A stretch of 64,000 nucleotides of DNA from Sphingomonas nostoxanthinifaciens (GCF_019930585.1 NZ_CP082839.1:2538001-2602000); one strand, 5' to 3'; positions 51,768-61,618 are shown, counted from the stretch's first letter. A program made the numbers and translations. Notes: generated by a model not told the origin, from the letters alone.

Positions 51768-53312
51768 ATGGAAGATATGAACAGGGTCGATCTGCTGATC
51801 GTCGGCGGCGGGATCAACGGGGCGGGCATTGCACGCGACGCGGTCGGGCGCGGCCTGTCGGTGCTGCTCGTCGAGAAGGATGATCTGGCGAGCCACACCT
51901 CGTCCGCCAGCACCAAGCTGATCCACGGCGGCCTGCGCTATCTGGAATATGGCGAGATCCGCCTCGTGCGCGAGGCGCTGATCGAACGCGAGCGCCTACT
52001 CAACATGGCGCCGCACATCATCTGGCCGCTGCAGTTCGTGTTGCCGCAGACCAATTCACCGCGCCCCGCATGGATGGTCCGGCTGGGCCTGTTCCTCTAC
52101 GACCATCTCGGCGGTCGCAAGAAGCTGCCGGCGACGCGCACCGTCAGCCTCGATCGCGACCCCCTCGGCAAGGGCCTCAAGCCCGGCAAGCCGCGCGCCT
52201 TCGTCTATTCGGACTGCTGGGTCGAGGACAGCCGCCTCGTCGTCCTCAATGCGCGCGATGCCGCGGATCGCGGCGCCGACATCCTCACGCATACGTGTCT
52301 GGTCGATGCGGTGCGCGAAGACGGCGGCTGGTCCGCGACGATCGAGGATGCCGCCGGCCGCCGCACGGTCAAGGCCCGCGTGCTCGTCAACGCCGCTGGG
52401 CCGTGGGTGGCGGACGTGCTTTCGAAGGTGCCCGATGCGCGCGAGGATCGCGGCGTCCGCCTTATCAAGGGCAGCCATATCGTCGTGCCGCGCTTGTTCG
52501 AGGGCAGCCACGCCTTCCTGCTCCAGAACCCCGACAAGCGCGTCGTGTTCGCGATCCCCTATGAGGGCGAGTTCACGTTGGTCGGCACGACCGACGAGGC
52601 ATGGGAGGGCGCGCCCGGCCGTGCCACGATCGACGATGCCGAGACTTCCTATCTGCTCCAGACGGTCGAGCGCTATTTCGAGAAGCGCGTCGAGGCCAAG
52701 GACATCGTCTGGACCTATTCGGGCATCCGCCCCCTCTATGACGATCACGCCGCCAATGCCTCGGCGGTGACACGCGATTACGTGCTCGACCTGGATGCGG
52801 AGGATGGTCGGGCGCCGATGCTGAGCATCTTCGGGGGCAAGATCACGACCTATCGCAAGCTTGCCGAGCATGCGTTGGAGAAGCTTGCGCCCTTCTTCCC
52901 GCAGGCGAGCGGCGGCTGGACGGCGAGCAAGCCGCTGCCCGGCGGAGACATTCCGGGCGCCGATTTCGACGCCTATGTGGATCGTGCTGCTCAGCAGCGC
53001 CCGAAGCTCCCTCGCCTGCTGATCCGCCGCCTTGCGCGCGCCTACGGCACGCGGATCGATGCACTGCTGGGCGAGGCGAAGACCATCGCCGATCTCGGGC
53101 AGCATTTCGGGGCGGGCCTCTACGCCGCGGAACTGGATTATCTGGTCGATCAGGAATGGGCGACCAGCGCGCAGGATGTTCTTTATCGCCGCAGCAAGCT
53201 TGGTCTGCATGTGCCGGCGGGTGCGGACGCGGCAATCGATGCCTACCTCGCCGCATATCTGTCGCAGCGCGACCGTCCGCGGGCGGCCGCCACCGACCGC
53301 GCGATCGGATGA
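51768..53312 (+). CDS. glpD: Aerobic glycerol-3-phosphate dehydrogenase
   Basis: 514 residues. Membrane-bound FAD enzyme oxidising glycerol 3-phosphate to dihydroxyacetone phosphate and reducing ubiquinone. FAD site VGGGINGAG at 12-20, the conserved STKLIHGGLRYLEYGEIRLV, and FGGKITTYRKLAEHAL. The C-terminal domain is complete. The ATG at 51768 has AAGG upstream; an in-frame ATG three codons later is possible. glpR follows after 4 bp, so the regulator is co-transcribed. With glpF-K opposite, the whole glycerol route is present. Confidence 0.97.
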   Translation: MEDMNRVDLLIVGGGINGAGIARDAVGRGLSVLLVEKDDLASHTSSASTKLIHGGLRYLEYGEIRLVREALIERERLLNMAPHIIWPLQFVLPQTNSPRPAWMVRLGLFLYDHLGGRKKLPATRTVSLDRDPLGKGLKPGKPRAFVYSDCWVEDSRLVVLNARDAADRGADILTHTCLVDAVREDGGWSATIEDAAGRRTVKARVLVNAAGPWVADVLSKVPDAREDRGVRLIKGSHIVVPRLFEGSHAFLLQNPDKRVVFAIPYEGEFTLVGTTDEAWEGAPGRATIDDAETSYLLQTVERYFEKRVEAKDIVWTYSGIRPLYDDHAANASAVTRDYVLDLDAEDGRAPMLSIFGGKITTYRKLAEHALEKLAPFFPQASGGWTASKPLPGGDIPGADFDAYVDRAAQQRPKLPRLLIRRLARAYGTRIDALLGEAKTIADLGQHFGAGLYAAELDYLVDQEWATSAQDVLYRRSKLGLHVPAGADAAIDAYLAAYLSQRDRPRAAATDRAIG

Positions 53313-53316
53313 TCGA

Positions 53317-54138
53317 ATGGCGCGGACGCTGACGGGCTCGTCTTCCGACACGCCGAGCCCGGCGGGATCGGCCGAGATCGTCGCCGCGCGCCATCGCCGG
53401 ATCCTCGATCTTGCGCGCCACGCAGGCAGCGTCACGGTCGAGCAGCTTGCCGAAAGCCTCGCCGTCACGCCGCAGACGATCCGCAAGGATCTGAACATCC
53501 TCGCGCGCCAGAGCATGTTGTCGCGCGTGCATGGCGGCGCGATGATCACGTCGGGCGTCGACAATATCGCCTACGATACGCGACGGACTGTCGCCACGCG
53601 CGAGAAGGCGGCGATCGGCGCCGCGGCGGCGAGGCTCATCCCCAACGGCGCGTCGCTGTTCATCAACATCGGCACGACGACCGAGGCGGTCGCGGCGCAT
53701 CTGGGCGATCATCGCGACCTGATGGTGATCTCCAACAACCTCAACGTCGTCGACATGCTGGCCGGGCATAAGGGGATCGAGATGATCGTCGTCGGCGGCC
53801 GGATCCGCGCGCATGATCGCGCCGTCGTCGGCGCGCTCGCCATGGAGTTCATCAACCACTTCAAGGTCGATTTCGCCCTGATCGGCGCCTCCGCGATCGA
53901 CCGCGACGGGACGTTGCTCGATTTCGACGTGGACGAGGTGAAGGTGTCGCAGACCATCATCCGCAACGCCCGCGAAGTCATCCTGGTCGCGGACTCGTCG
54001 AAGATCGGCCGCCCCGCGCCCGTCCGGATCGGCAACGTCACCGACATGGATTTCCTCGTGACGGACGATCGGGCCGACGCCGCATTGCTTGCACTTTGCG
54101 AAAGAAGCGACGTGCGGGTGATCAAGACGAAGGCCTAA
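53317..54138 (+). CDS. glpR: DeoR-family repressor of the glycerol genes
   Basis: 273 residues. DeoR HTH about 25-80 (HRRILDLARHAGSVTVEQLA then TPQTIRKDLNIL), then the sugar-phosphate-sensing domain (INIGTTTEAVAAHL, VVGGRIRAHDRAVVGALA, LIGASAIDRDGTLLDFD). Effector in the family is glycerol 3-phosphate. Start at 53317 is 4 bp after glpD stop, so the two are coupled. It likely represses both glpDR and glpFK through the TTCGTTT repeats at 51655-51730. Confidence 0.93.
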   Translation: MARTLTGSSSDTPSPAGSAEIVAARHRRILDLARHAGSVTVEQLAESLAVTPQTIRKDLNILARQSMLSRVHGGAMITSGVDNIAYDTRRTVATREKAAIGAAAARLIPNGASLFINIGTTTEAVAAHLGDHRDLMVISNNLNVVDMLAGHKGIEMIVVGGRIRAHDRAVVGALAMEFINHFKVDFALIGASAIDRDGTLLDFDVDEVKVSQTIIRNAREVILVADSSKIGRPAPVRIGNVTDMDFLVTDDRADAALLALCERSDVRVIKTKA

Positions 54139-54195
54139 GAGCCGATCGCAGACGCCGTGCTGTGGATCCCGGAAGAGTGGTGCGACCGCCAGCGC

Positions 54196-54822
54196 TTATT
54201 TGAACCTTACGCCCGCGCCCGCCATGATCCGCTGACGCGCCGTATGATCGGCATAGCCCGAATAGACATATTGGGCGTTCACGTAGAACATGTCGGTCAG
54301 GCTGTATTCGACACCGCCGCCACCTTGGAAACCATCGGTGTGGATGTGGTTGTAATATCCACGCTCCGGACCGACGATGTTGCCGTTGACGTAGAACAGG
54401 TTGGTCGTCGGGTTGAAGCTCTTGCGCTGCTCGCTGTTGACGTAGCCGCCCTTGCCGAAGATCAGCAGCTTGGGCGTGATCAGGTAGCCCGCGCGGATCG
54501 CGCCGCCAAACTCCTCGAACGATTTATCGTGGACGAGACCGCCGTTGAGACCGGCCGAGTTATTCTCACTGCCCTTGTTGGCGGTCCAGTAGCTCGCCTC
54601 CGCGCCAACGACGATGCGATCGGCGAACACGCCGTCGAAGCCGGCGGTGCCGCCATAACCGAACTTGTCCGTGTGGATCGCCTGCGACTGGAACCGATCG
54701 CCACCGACATTGCCCTCCACACGAAAGCCGCGGAACGTACTCGGCATGCCGAAGTCGAAGGCTTGGGCCGCAGGCGCGGCGGCGACGGCGGCGAGCAGGC
54801 CGAGCAAAGTGGACGTACGCAT
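54196..54822 (-). CDS. Outer-membrane beta-barrel protein at the end of the virB-like operon
   Basis: 208 residues. Signal peptide (MRTSTLLGLLAAVAAAPAAQA), then alternating strands with Gly/aromatic pattern, such as FRGFRVEGNVGGDRF, RIVVGAEASYWTAN and FYVNAQYVYSGY, ending in VRFK, close to a barrel C-terminus. The size suits an eight-stranded OmpA/OmpW-like barrel. The start is only 1 bp after the virB11 stop, so it is translated with the secretion operon, which is unusual. It could replace the missing VirB7/VirB9 outer-membrane anchor or be unrelated cargo; neither is proven. Confidence 0.8.
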   Translation of the reverse strand: MRTSTLLGLLAAVAAAPAAQAFDFGMPSTFRGFRVEGNVGGDRFQSQAIHTDKFGYGGTAGFDGVFADRIVVGAEASYWTANKGSENNSAGLNGGLVHDKSFEEFGGAIRAGYLITPKLLIFGKGGYVNSEQRKSFNPTTNLFYVNGNIVGPERGYYNHIHTDGFQGGGGVEYSLTDMFYVNAQYVYSGYADHTARQRIMAGAGVRFK

Positions 54823-54823
54823 G

Positions 54824-55837
54824 TCAGAACCCCTTCTGTTGAGGTGGGAGTAGTTCGGTGGTGGACGCGGCGCTGGTTACGCAGTGAATGTCGGCAATGC
54901 GGCGCCGGCCGCCGACGCGATCGAGCTGGACGATCACGTCGATCATCGATCGGGCGTAGGCGATGGTGTCGGCGCGACCGAGGCCGAGGCCGGCCTGCAT
55001 GACCATCAGCGCCAATTGCTCCAGCGCGCCCGCGGCCGAATTGGCGTGGATGGTGGTGAACGAGCCGGGATGGCCGGTGTTGATCGCGCGCAGGAAGCTG
55101 ACTGCCTCCACGCCCCGCAGCTCGCCCAGTACGATCCGGTCCGGCCGCAACCGCAGCGCGGCCTGCAGCAGGTTGTCGGTGGTGACGCGCGCCTCGCCCA
55201 GCTCGCCCTTGACCGCGACGAGGCCGAGGCCATTGGCGGCGCGCAGCCGGATCTCGGGGGTGTCCTCGACGAGGACGATCCGTTCGTGTGCGGGCACCTC
55301 GGCCAGCAATGCGTTGAGAAAGGTCGTCTTGCCCGACGACGTGCCCCCACTCACCAGGATGGTGCGGCGATCACGCACCATCCTGCGCAGGAAGGCGACG
55401 GGGTCGGCGCGCCGGTCCGGCATGGGAGCGGGCGTTTCAGGCGTCGCGCCATCGCCGGCATAGGCGTCGAGCGGCATGTCGAGCATGCGGTGGCGGCGGA
55501 TCGCCATCGCCCAATGGCCGCGCGTGGCCGACGGCGCGACGAACTGGACGCGCGCGCCATCGGGCAGGGTCGCCCCCAGCAATGGCTGCTCGCGGTTGAT
55601 CCCCTGGTGGCTGGCGCGCGCAATCTGCTCGGCCAAACGCTTGATGTGCCGATCGTCGACGTCCGGCAGCGCGAACCGCTCCATGTGCACGGCGCCGCCA
55701 TGCTCGATCCACGCCTCGCCCGGCTGGTTGATCAGGATCTCGGTGACATCCTCGCGTTCCAGCCACGGCCGGAACGGCGCGAGATAGGCACCGAGGAAGA
55801 CATTCGGTTCGTCGAGCGCATGCAGCGTGGCGGTCAT
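54824..55837 (-). CDS. virB11: VirB11-type secretion ATPase
   Basis: 337 residues, hexameric cytosolic ATPase powering pilus or substrate export. N-domain about 10-120, then Walker A GGTSSGKTT at 164-172, the Asp box VEDTPEI, and the His box with GHPGSFTTIHANSA. The final LLPPQQKGF is a short tail. The ATG overlaps the virB10 stop by four bases (ATGA), and the barrel gene follows after one base. Without VirD4 in the window, whether it moves DNA, protein or only builds a pilus is open. Confidence 0.93.
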   Translation of the reverse strand: MTATLHALDEPNVFLGAYLAPFRPWLEREDVTEILINQPGEAWIEHGGAVHMERFALPDVDDRHIKRLAEQIARASHQGINREQPLLGATLPDGARVQFVAPSATRGHWAMAIRRHRMLDMPLDAYAGDGATPETPAPMPDRRADPVAFLRRMVRDRRTILVSGGTSSGKTTFLNALLAEVPAHERIVLVEDTPEIRLRAANGLGLVAVKGELGEARVTTDNLLQAALRLRPDRIVLGELRGVEAVSFLRAINTGHPGSFTTIHANSAAGALEQLALMVMQAGLGLGRADTIAYARSMIDVIVQLDRVGGRRRIADIHCVTSAASTTELLPPQQKGF

Positions 55838-56955
55838 TCGCCGACGCCCTCCGTGCCCACGGTCGAGAAATCGAGGTCGCGCGCGGTGAAGATCCGGATC
55901 GGCTGCCCCTGCGCCACACGGATCGTCGGCGGGATTGCGGTGTCGCGTTGGGCAGCGACCGACGCCGCGCTCTGCCCGCCGGAGGACAGGACCACCGACG
56001 TGCCGCTGCTCGCCAGCGCGCCGACACCGCCGACCACCGTCAGCAGCACCGCCGAACCGAAGCGCTTCATGAAATGCCCGTCGACCTTGCCGGTCAGACC
56101 AGCGCTGCCCGAAAAATCGACCGCGGGCGAGCCGAGTGCGACCGACACGCCGTCGGGCCGGATGATCCGCGTCCAGATGATGTAGGCGCGCGTCTGGCCG
56201 GCGGCGAGACCCGATTTATACTGGCCGATCAGCCGCGACGATCGCGGGATCAGCACCTGGCTGCCGTCGAACGAGCGCACGTCGCGGCTGACGAGCGCGC
56301 GGGCATAGCCCGGCAGATCGGTATCGATCGCGGTTTCGAGTACCGCCGCGATCAGCGTGCCCTGCGTCACCGTCTGGGCCGGATTGGTCAGCCGGTGCGC
56401 GCTCGCCACCTGCACCTCGCCATCGCCGGCGCGGGCGGCGAACTGCTCGTTCTCGCCGCTGCCGACATTGGCGGTGCGTGGCGCGGCCGGTGCGTTCGGC
56501 ATGACCGCCGGAGCCGCCGACGCGACCGGCGCCGGAAGCGGCGCGCTGCTCGTGTCGAACACCATGATCGGCGCGGGCTGGCGCGCCTCGTTGGGCGCGA
56601 GCGCCATCTGGTTCGCAACCGAGGGAACCGACGGCAGCAGCAGTGACGAAGGCGGCGCGACAACGGGCTTCTTGCCCGGCACGATGAATGCCTGTGCCGG
56701 GGTGATCCGGGGCGGCGGCGCAGGGCGGGCGGTGCGGTGGCCGCTCATCGACCAGAACGTCAGCCCGCCCAGCAGGAGCGCGATGCCGCTGCCGGCGAGC
56801 AGCCCCGCCCCATCCTTGCGCCGCCGCGCCTGCGCGACGATCGGATAGGCATTGTTGCTCGCCTCGATCAGCGCCCGATCGTCCAGTATCGCGCGCGGAT
56901 CGATCCGATCCAGCGGATGCAGGATCAGCCGGGTCGGTTGCTTCGTGCTGCTCAT
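55834..56955 (-). CDS. virB10: VirB10/TrbI-family T4SS inner-to-outer membrane protein
   Basis: 373 residues. A cytosolic lead, one transmembrane helix (GLLAGSGIALLLGGLTFWSM, about 50-70), a proline-rich linker (PAPPPRITPAQAFIVPGKKP) and the C-terminal TrbI domain about 180-370 (ETAIDTDLPGYARALVSRDV, VLIPRSSRLIGQYKSG). Such proteins span both membranes. The start ATG at 56955 overlaps the virB9 stop (ATGA); an upstream open frame beyond it is not used. Its N-terminus is short for the family. Confidence 0.93.
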   Translation of the reverse strand: MSSTKQPTRLILHPLDRIDPRAILDDRALIEASNNAYPIVAQARRRKDGAGLLAGSGIALLLGGLTFWSMSGHRTARPAPPPRITPAQAFIVPGKKPVVAPPSSLLLPSVPSVANQMALAPNEARQPAPIMVFDTSSAPLPAPVASAAPAVMPNAPAAPRTANVGSGENEQFAARAGDGEVQVASAHRLTNPAQTVTQGTLIAAVLETAIDTDLPGYARALVSRDVRSFDGSQVLIPRSSRLIGQYKSGLAAGQTRAYIIWTRIIRPDGVSVALGSPAVDFSGSAGLTGKVDGHFMKRFGSAVLLTVVGGVGALASSGTSVVLSSGGQSAASVAAQRDTAIPPTIRVAQGQPIRIFTARDLDFSTVGTEGVGE

Positions 56956-57710
56956 CGTTGCGCACTCGCGGTTTGGGTAGAGGCCGGCGCCTGCCGCGCG
57001 GGCGCGGTGATCGTCGCCATCTGGCGGCCGGTGCGCAGGATCAATTCGGCCGGGACGCCGTCGACGACGATATAGTCGCCCGCGACGGTGTAGTTCACCG
57101 GCCCCTCGGCACCGTTCGGTCCGCGCGCGAGGATGGCCGGCAAGGTCGCGTCCTTCGCCCACGACAGATAGGTCGCGCGGCCGTCGTCGAACGATCGCGC
57201 GGGCAGAAGCGCGCGATCACCCTTGCCATGCCAGTCGAAATGGAGATCCGGGGGCGTGGGATCGGGTGCGGCGGGCTGGTTCACCGCCACCACGGTGACC
57301 GGCGGCGCAGGTGGCGGCGACGTGGCGGCGACCGGTGTCAGGGGCACCGGATAGCTGAAGCGCAGCATGTAAACCGGCGCCGTATTCGGGCTGCTGACCA
57401 GATCGAACAGATAGGTGCGCTGGTCGGTGACGACCGTCATGTTGCTGCGCGCGCGTGCGCTCGACGGCTTCACGAACAGCAGGTTGGCGCGCTTGTTCGG
57501 CGTCACCTGCCATGTGCTGGAATTGCCGACCGCGATATTCTCGATCCGCTCTTCGGGTGCGAAGGCGATGGTCGACTCGACGCCGGTCCGGCCGTGGAGC
57601 GTCACGACGTTGCTCGCCTCGTAGAGGCGCGTCGTGATCCGCGGATCGGCCAGGGCCGGGACCGCGAAACTTATGGCGAGCAGCGCGAGCAGCTGCGACG
57701 GCCGGATCAT
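56952..57710 (-). CDS. virB9: VirB9/TrbG-family T4SS outer-membrane complex protein
   Basis: 252 residues with a signal peptide (LLALLAISFAVPALA), so periplasmic/outer-membrane-associated. N-domain NRVYEASNVVTLHG-like segment RITTRLYEASNVVTLHGR, NSSTWQVTP, then a proline-rich linker and the VirB9_C domain. The VirB7 lipoprotein that normally binds VirB9 is missing here. It overlaps virB6 and virB10 by ATGA. Function: outer ring of the secretion channel. Confidence 0.92.
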   Translation of the reverse strand: MIRPSQLLALLAISFAVPALADPRITTRLYEASNVVTLHGRTGVESTIAFAPEERIENIAVGNSSTWQVTPNKRANLLFVKPSSARARSNMTVVTDQRTYLFDLVSSPNTAPVYMLRFSYPVPLTPVAATSPPPAPPVTVVAVNQPAAPDPTPPDLHFDWHGKGDRALLPARSFDDGRATYLSWAKDATLPAILARGPNGAEGPVNYTVAGDYIVVDGVPAELILRTGRQMATITAPARQAPASTQTASAQR

Positions 57711-58924
57711 GCGAGCCTCCCTTTGCCGATGGCCGGCGCGGGCAGCGCCCGAGGACGGAAGCGCGCGCCCACGCCGTGAACCCGCATGTCAGTGGCGATC
57801 GTGGGCGCGGGCGTGCCGTTGATGGAGATCACCTGCGCCGATCGATGCTGGCTGGAGACCGGCCCCGCCGCGACGATGGCGCCGGCGGGGTCCGACGATC
57901 GCAGCCCTGTCACCAGCGCCCGCACGCGGTCATCGGCATGGGTCGAGCTGGAGACGATCGCTGAGGAGGAAGCTGCCGGCGACACGGCCGCGATTTGTGT
58001 GCCGGTCTGCGCCCGATCGTCGCCGCGCTCGCGCGCCGTCCCGGGCAGGCGCCACCCGCCGACGAGGGTCGTGGCGGTGCGGAGCGCCATCACCATCAGC
58101 GCGAGATAGACCGCCGCGCCGAGGAACAGCACGCCGACGAGCCGGCTGGACGGCTCGGCCCCCTCCATCGCGACCGCACGCGCGACCGGCGCGAGCGCGA
58201 TCACCGCCCCGCCCCCGATCAGCACCGCGAGCAACGGCGTGACCGCAAACAGCACCACGGCCTTCAGCCAGCCCTCGAACAGGCCGCGCGTCGGACCGAA
58301 CAGCGCCAGCGTGATGAACACCGGGCCGAGCGCGAGCATCGCCGCAAGCGCGATCTTGCTGGTGACGAGCACGCCGACCGTACCGAGCATCAGCATCACG
58401 GAGGATAGCGACAGCACCGTCGCCGCGGTGAAGCCGCCCGCCATCGGCGTCGCGGGCGTGATGCCGGTCGCGCTCGGCGCAGCGGGGCGGCTGGCGGCGT
58501 CGGCGGCGTCGGACACAATCGTGAACAAGCCATCCAGGCGATCGGCGAAGGCGGTGGTGGCGGAGCCGCGAGCCCCTGTCAGGACGCCCGCAATCTGGTC
58601 GGGCGCGCCGGTCGCCAGCGTCCACACGACGTTCTGATAGGCCGCCCACGATGTCGCGAAGGTCAGCACGAGTCCCAGCGTCATCATGCGCGGCGTCAGC
58701 GTGCCGATGCCGACGCGCGTGCGGCCGGTGAGCAGGCCGATCGCGAAGAAAGCGACGTAGAGCGTCAGCAGCAGGGTCAGCGCCGGCAGCAGCCGCCCGT
58801 CGGCGCCGAACAAGCGGCCGAAGGCGAAGGCGGTCGCCTCCCCCGTCTGGCAGTCGACGCTGCGCAAAGCTGCCGACAGCGCAGCGCCGCCCTCGCCACC
58901 GATCAAGGCCGGGCACCCGCTCAT
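57707..58924 (-). CDS. virB6: VirB6/TrbL-family T4SS inner-membrane protein
   Basis: 405 residues with at least five transmembrane helices, for example LLPALTLLLTLYVAFFAIGL, MMTLGLVLTFATSWAAY and MLALGPVFITLALFGPTRGL. The last 110 residues are a hydrophilic Ser/Ala-rich tail. The start MSGCPALIGG overlaps the virB4 stop (ATGA), and the stop overlaps virB9. A longer open frame that runs into virB4 is spurious. VirB5 and VirB8 genes, which usually flank virB6, are absent from both gaps. Confidence 0.9.
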   Translation of the reverse strand: MSGCPALIGGEGGAALSAALRSVDCQTGEATAFAFGRLFGADGRLLPALTLLLTLYVAFFAIGLLTGRTRVGIGTLTPRMMTLGLVLTFATSWAAYQNVVWTLATGAPDQIAGVLTGARGSATTAFADRLDGLFTIVSDAADAASRPAAPSATGITPATPMAGGFTAATVLSLSSVMLMLGTVGVLVTSKIALAAMLALGPVFITLALFGPTRGLFEGWLKAVVLFAVTPLLAVLIGGGAVIALAPVARAVAMEGAEPSSRLVGVLFLGAAVYLALMVMALRTATTLVGGWRLPGTARERGDDRAQTGTQIAAVSPAASSSAIVSSSTHADDRVRALVTGLRSSDPAGAIVAAGPVSSQHRSAQVISINGTPAPTIATDMRVHGVGARFRPRALPAPAIGKGRLA

Positions 58925-61320
58925 TCGGCGGCCTCGGCATAGTCCGGCATCGCGCGATCCGCCGGCCACGGCTGGCCGACGAGCAGCGGATACCAGTCGG
59001 CCGGATCGTCGCCGACCTGCGCGCGCAGCATGTCCAGCCGGCGCACGCTCGCCTCGCGGCCCGACAGCACGGTCAGGATGTCGGGCATGCCCGCCAGATC
59101 GAGCCGCGCCACCACCGAATGATTGGCATGGCGCACAAGGAAGCAGCGGCTGTGCGCGGGCAATTGCCGGATCAGCTCGAGTTCGTGCGGCGACAGTCCG
59201 AAGCCGGTGCAATAATCCTCGGCGCGCGCCTTGGGGTTGGGCGTGAAGATCATCGTCGCGGTCTGCTCGACCAGCGCGCTTGCGATCCGGCTGTCGAGCG
59301 CATCGCGCGCCGACTGCGTGGCGAAGCCGACGATGGCGTTGCGCTTGCGCAGCGTCTTCAGCCAGTCGCGGATGCGGGCGGCGAAGACGGGGTCGTCGAG
59401 CGCCTTCCAGCCTTCGTCGATCAGGATCGTCGCGGGCGTGCCGTCCAGCCGCTCGTCCACGCGGTGGAACAGATACATCATCGCCGGCGTGCGCAAGGCC
59501 GGCGCGTCGAGCAGAGCGGTCATGTCGAAGCCGATCGTGCGCGCGTCGAGATCGAGCCGATCCTCGGCATTGTCGAACAGCCAGGCATGTTCGCCAGTAC
59601 CGATCCACGCCTCCAGCCGATGCGCGAGATCGCCCGGCTGCGGTCGGCGGCTGCCGCCCAGCAGCTCGCGGAAATAGCGCAGGCGGCGGAAGGCTGGATC
59701 CGCCTCGAAGCAGGCGTCCACCGCGGAGGCGACCGTCGCCTGCTCCTCGGCACCGTCGACGCCCAGCAGCACGCCCAGCCAGTCGCGCAGGAAGGCGCGA
59801 TTCACCGCGCTGTCGGGCAGATGGAGCGGGTTGAGCCCGCTCGGCTCGCCCGGCAGCAGCCGGCTGTAGCGGCCTCCCGCCGCCCGCAGGAAGATCTCGG
59901 CGCCGCGATCCTTGTCGAACAGGATGGTGCGCGGCGCGAAGCGCTGCGCCTGCGCGGCGAGGAAGTTGAGCACCACCGTCTTGCCCGATCCCGACGGACC
60001 GACCACCGTGAAGTGGCCGAGGTCGCCCTCGTGGAAGTTGAAGAAATAGGGGGTGGCGGCAGTCGTCTCGAGTACCGTGACCGCCTCACCCCAATGGTTG
60101 CCCGACGCGCGGCCGATCGCCAGCCCATGCAGCGACAGGAAACCGGCGGCGTTGGCGGTCGAGATCAGCGCGCGGCGGACGAGATAGGCCTCGTTGCCGG
60201 GCAATTGCCCCCAGAAAAGCGGCTCGAGGTTCAGATCCTCGCGCGTCGCGACCGCACCGAGATCGGCCAAAGCCGCGCCGGCCGAGGCCATCGCATCGTC
60301 GAGCGCCGGCAGGCTGTCGGCGCGCATCAGCAGCGAAAGGTGATGATCGCCGAACCCGATCTGGCCCGCGCCCAGCGCGTCCTTCGCAGCGAGCATCTCG
60401 CGCCGCTCCGCACCGGCCTCCTCGTCGGCGGACCGCAGCCGGCGCAGCGCGAGGTCGATCCGCTCGCGCGCGATCTGGCGGTCCGCGGGCGCGAAACTCT
60501 CGGTCAGCACCATTTCGTGCGGCAGGCGCAGCACATTGTCGATCAGCCCCGCCCGCGTCGCGTCGGGATAATCCTTGATCGAGAGCATGCCCGAAAAGTC
60601 GCGGCCGTCGGTGCGCCGCGTCTCGATCGCCTCCAGCCCGAAGCTGACGCGGGCATAAGGGATATGCCGGCCGAGATCGGCTTCGGCCGACGGCACGCGC
60701 ACTGGCCGCATCTCGCCATTGTAGAGCGCCGACAATATCTCCAGCGGCTCCGAGCAGGAGCCGCCCGGCCCGTCATAGATGCCCATGCCGCGCGCGCCAT
60801 AGGGTTCCAGCCCGGCGATCAACGCGGTGACGGCGGCGTCGAGCGCGCGTTGGTCGGCGGGATCGACGCCCTCCCGGCCCGCGCCGAAGCGACGACGCAC
60901 CCGGTCGACCCAGCCGCTCTTGCCGCGCGCCGGCCGGCGCACCAGCGTCAGCACCTGCTCGTTCACGAACAGGCGCCGCTCCTCCAGGCGCTGCTGCCAG
61001 CGCTCGTTCAATGCGGCGGCGAACGGATCGTCGAACGTGCCGTCGACCGTCACCGACACGCGGCGGCGGATGACATGGTGGTATACGACGAAGCGCGCAT
61101 CCAGCACGCTGCGCAGCACGGTTTCGCGAACGGCGAGATGATGATCGAGCGCCTGCGAATCCTCGGTTTCGAACGGCAGGCCCGGCACCTGGATCATGCG
61201 CATCAGCGCGCCGTCGCGCAGCCGGATCGTGGCATCGTCGACGTGGACGGCGTAAGGCAGCCGGTCGCCCGCCTTCGCTTCCTTAGCGGCCCATGCCGCC
61301 GGTCCGATCCACGTCGCCAT
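58921..61320 (-). CDS. virB4: VirB4-family T4SS ATPase
   Basis: 799 residues, normal length. N-terminal CagE/TrbE domain to about 420, then AAA+ ATPase with Walker A GPSGSGKT (441-448), Walker B ATILIDEGWKALDD and the Arg-finger region. It energises pilus assembly at the inner membrane. Starts 19 bp after virB3. All catalytic motifs are intact, so the system is not obviously a relic. Confidence 0.95.
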   Translation of the reverse strand: MATWIGPAAWAAKEAKAGDRLPYAVHVDDATIRLRDGALMRMIQVPGLPFETEDSQALDHHLAVRETVLRSVLDARFVVYHHVIRRRVSVTVDGTFDDPFAAALNERWQQRLEERRLFVNEQVLTLVRRPARGKSGWVDRVRRRFGAGREGVDPADQRALDAAVTALIAGLEPYGARGMGIYDGPGGSCSEPLEILSALYNGEMRPVRVPSAEADLGRHIPYARVSFGLEAIETRRTDGRDFSGMLSIKDYPDATRAGLIDNVLRLPHEMVLTESFAPADRQIARERIDLALRRLRSADEEAGAERREMLAAKDALGAGQIGFGDHHLSLLMRADSLPALDDAMASAGAALADLGAVATREDLNLEPLFWGQLPGNEAYLVRRALISTANAAGFLSLHGLAIGRASGNHWGEAVTVLETTAATPYFFNFHEGDLGHFTVVGPSGSGKTVVLNFLAAQAQRFAPRTILFDKDRGAEIFLRAAGGRYSRLLPGEPSGLNPLHLPDSAVNRAFLRDWLGVLLGVDGAEEQATVASAVDACFEADPAFRRLRYFRELLGGSRRPQPGDLAHRLEAWIGTGEHAWLFDNAEDRLDLDARTIGFDMTALLDAPALRTPAMMYLFHRVDERLDGTPATILIDEGWKALDDPVFAARIRDWLKTLRKRNAIVGFATQSARDALDSRIASALVEQTATMIFTPNPKARAEDYCTGFGLSPHELELIRQLPAHSRCFLVRHANHSVVARLDLAGMPDILTVLSGREASVRRLDMLRAQVGDDPADWYPLLVGQPWPADRAMPDYAEAAE

Positions 61321-61339
61321 CGTCGGTCCTTCCCGCGCC

Positions 61340-61618
61340 TCAGGGCGCGTAACTGTTGCAGCCCCAGCGCTTCCAATTGGCGGTGCGCGGGCAGCGGCTG
61401 ACCTTGGTCAGCCACAGGTCGAAGATGCGCGGCTCGCGCAGGCAGGCGAGGTAGCCGCCGGCATGCACCAGCAGCGCCACCGGCAGCGCGAGGAAGCTGC
61501 GCGAGATCAGGAATGCCTCGGTCGTCACCGCCGCGTTGAGGATGAAGAAGCTGTAAGTGACGCCCGCGAACATCTGCGGGCGGGTCAGCGCGCGGAAGAC
61601 AGGAGCGCGGGCGAGCAT
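61340..61618 (-). CDS. virB3: VirB3-family T4SS inner-membrane protein
   Basis: 92 residues: an N-terminal LARAPVFRALTRPQMFAGVT, typical of VirB3, two adjoining transmembrane segments and a basic C-terminal part with WLTKVSRCPRTANWKRWGC. The gene lies 3 bp after virB2 and 19 bp before virB4. Confidence 0.88.
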   Translation of the reverse strand: MLARAPVFRALTRPQMFAGVTYSFFILNAAVTTEAFLISRSFLALPVALLVHAGGYLACLREPRIFDLWLTKVSRCPRTANWKRWGCNSYAP

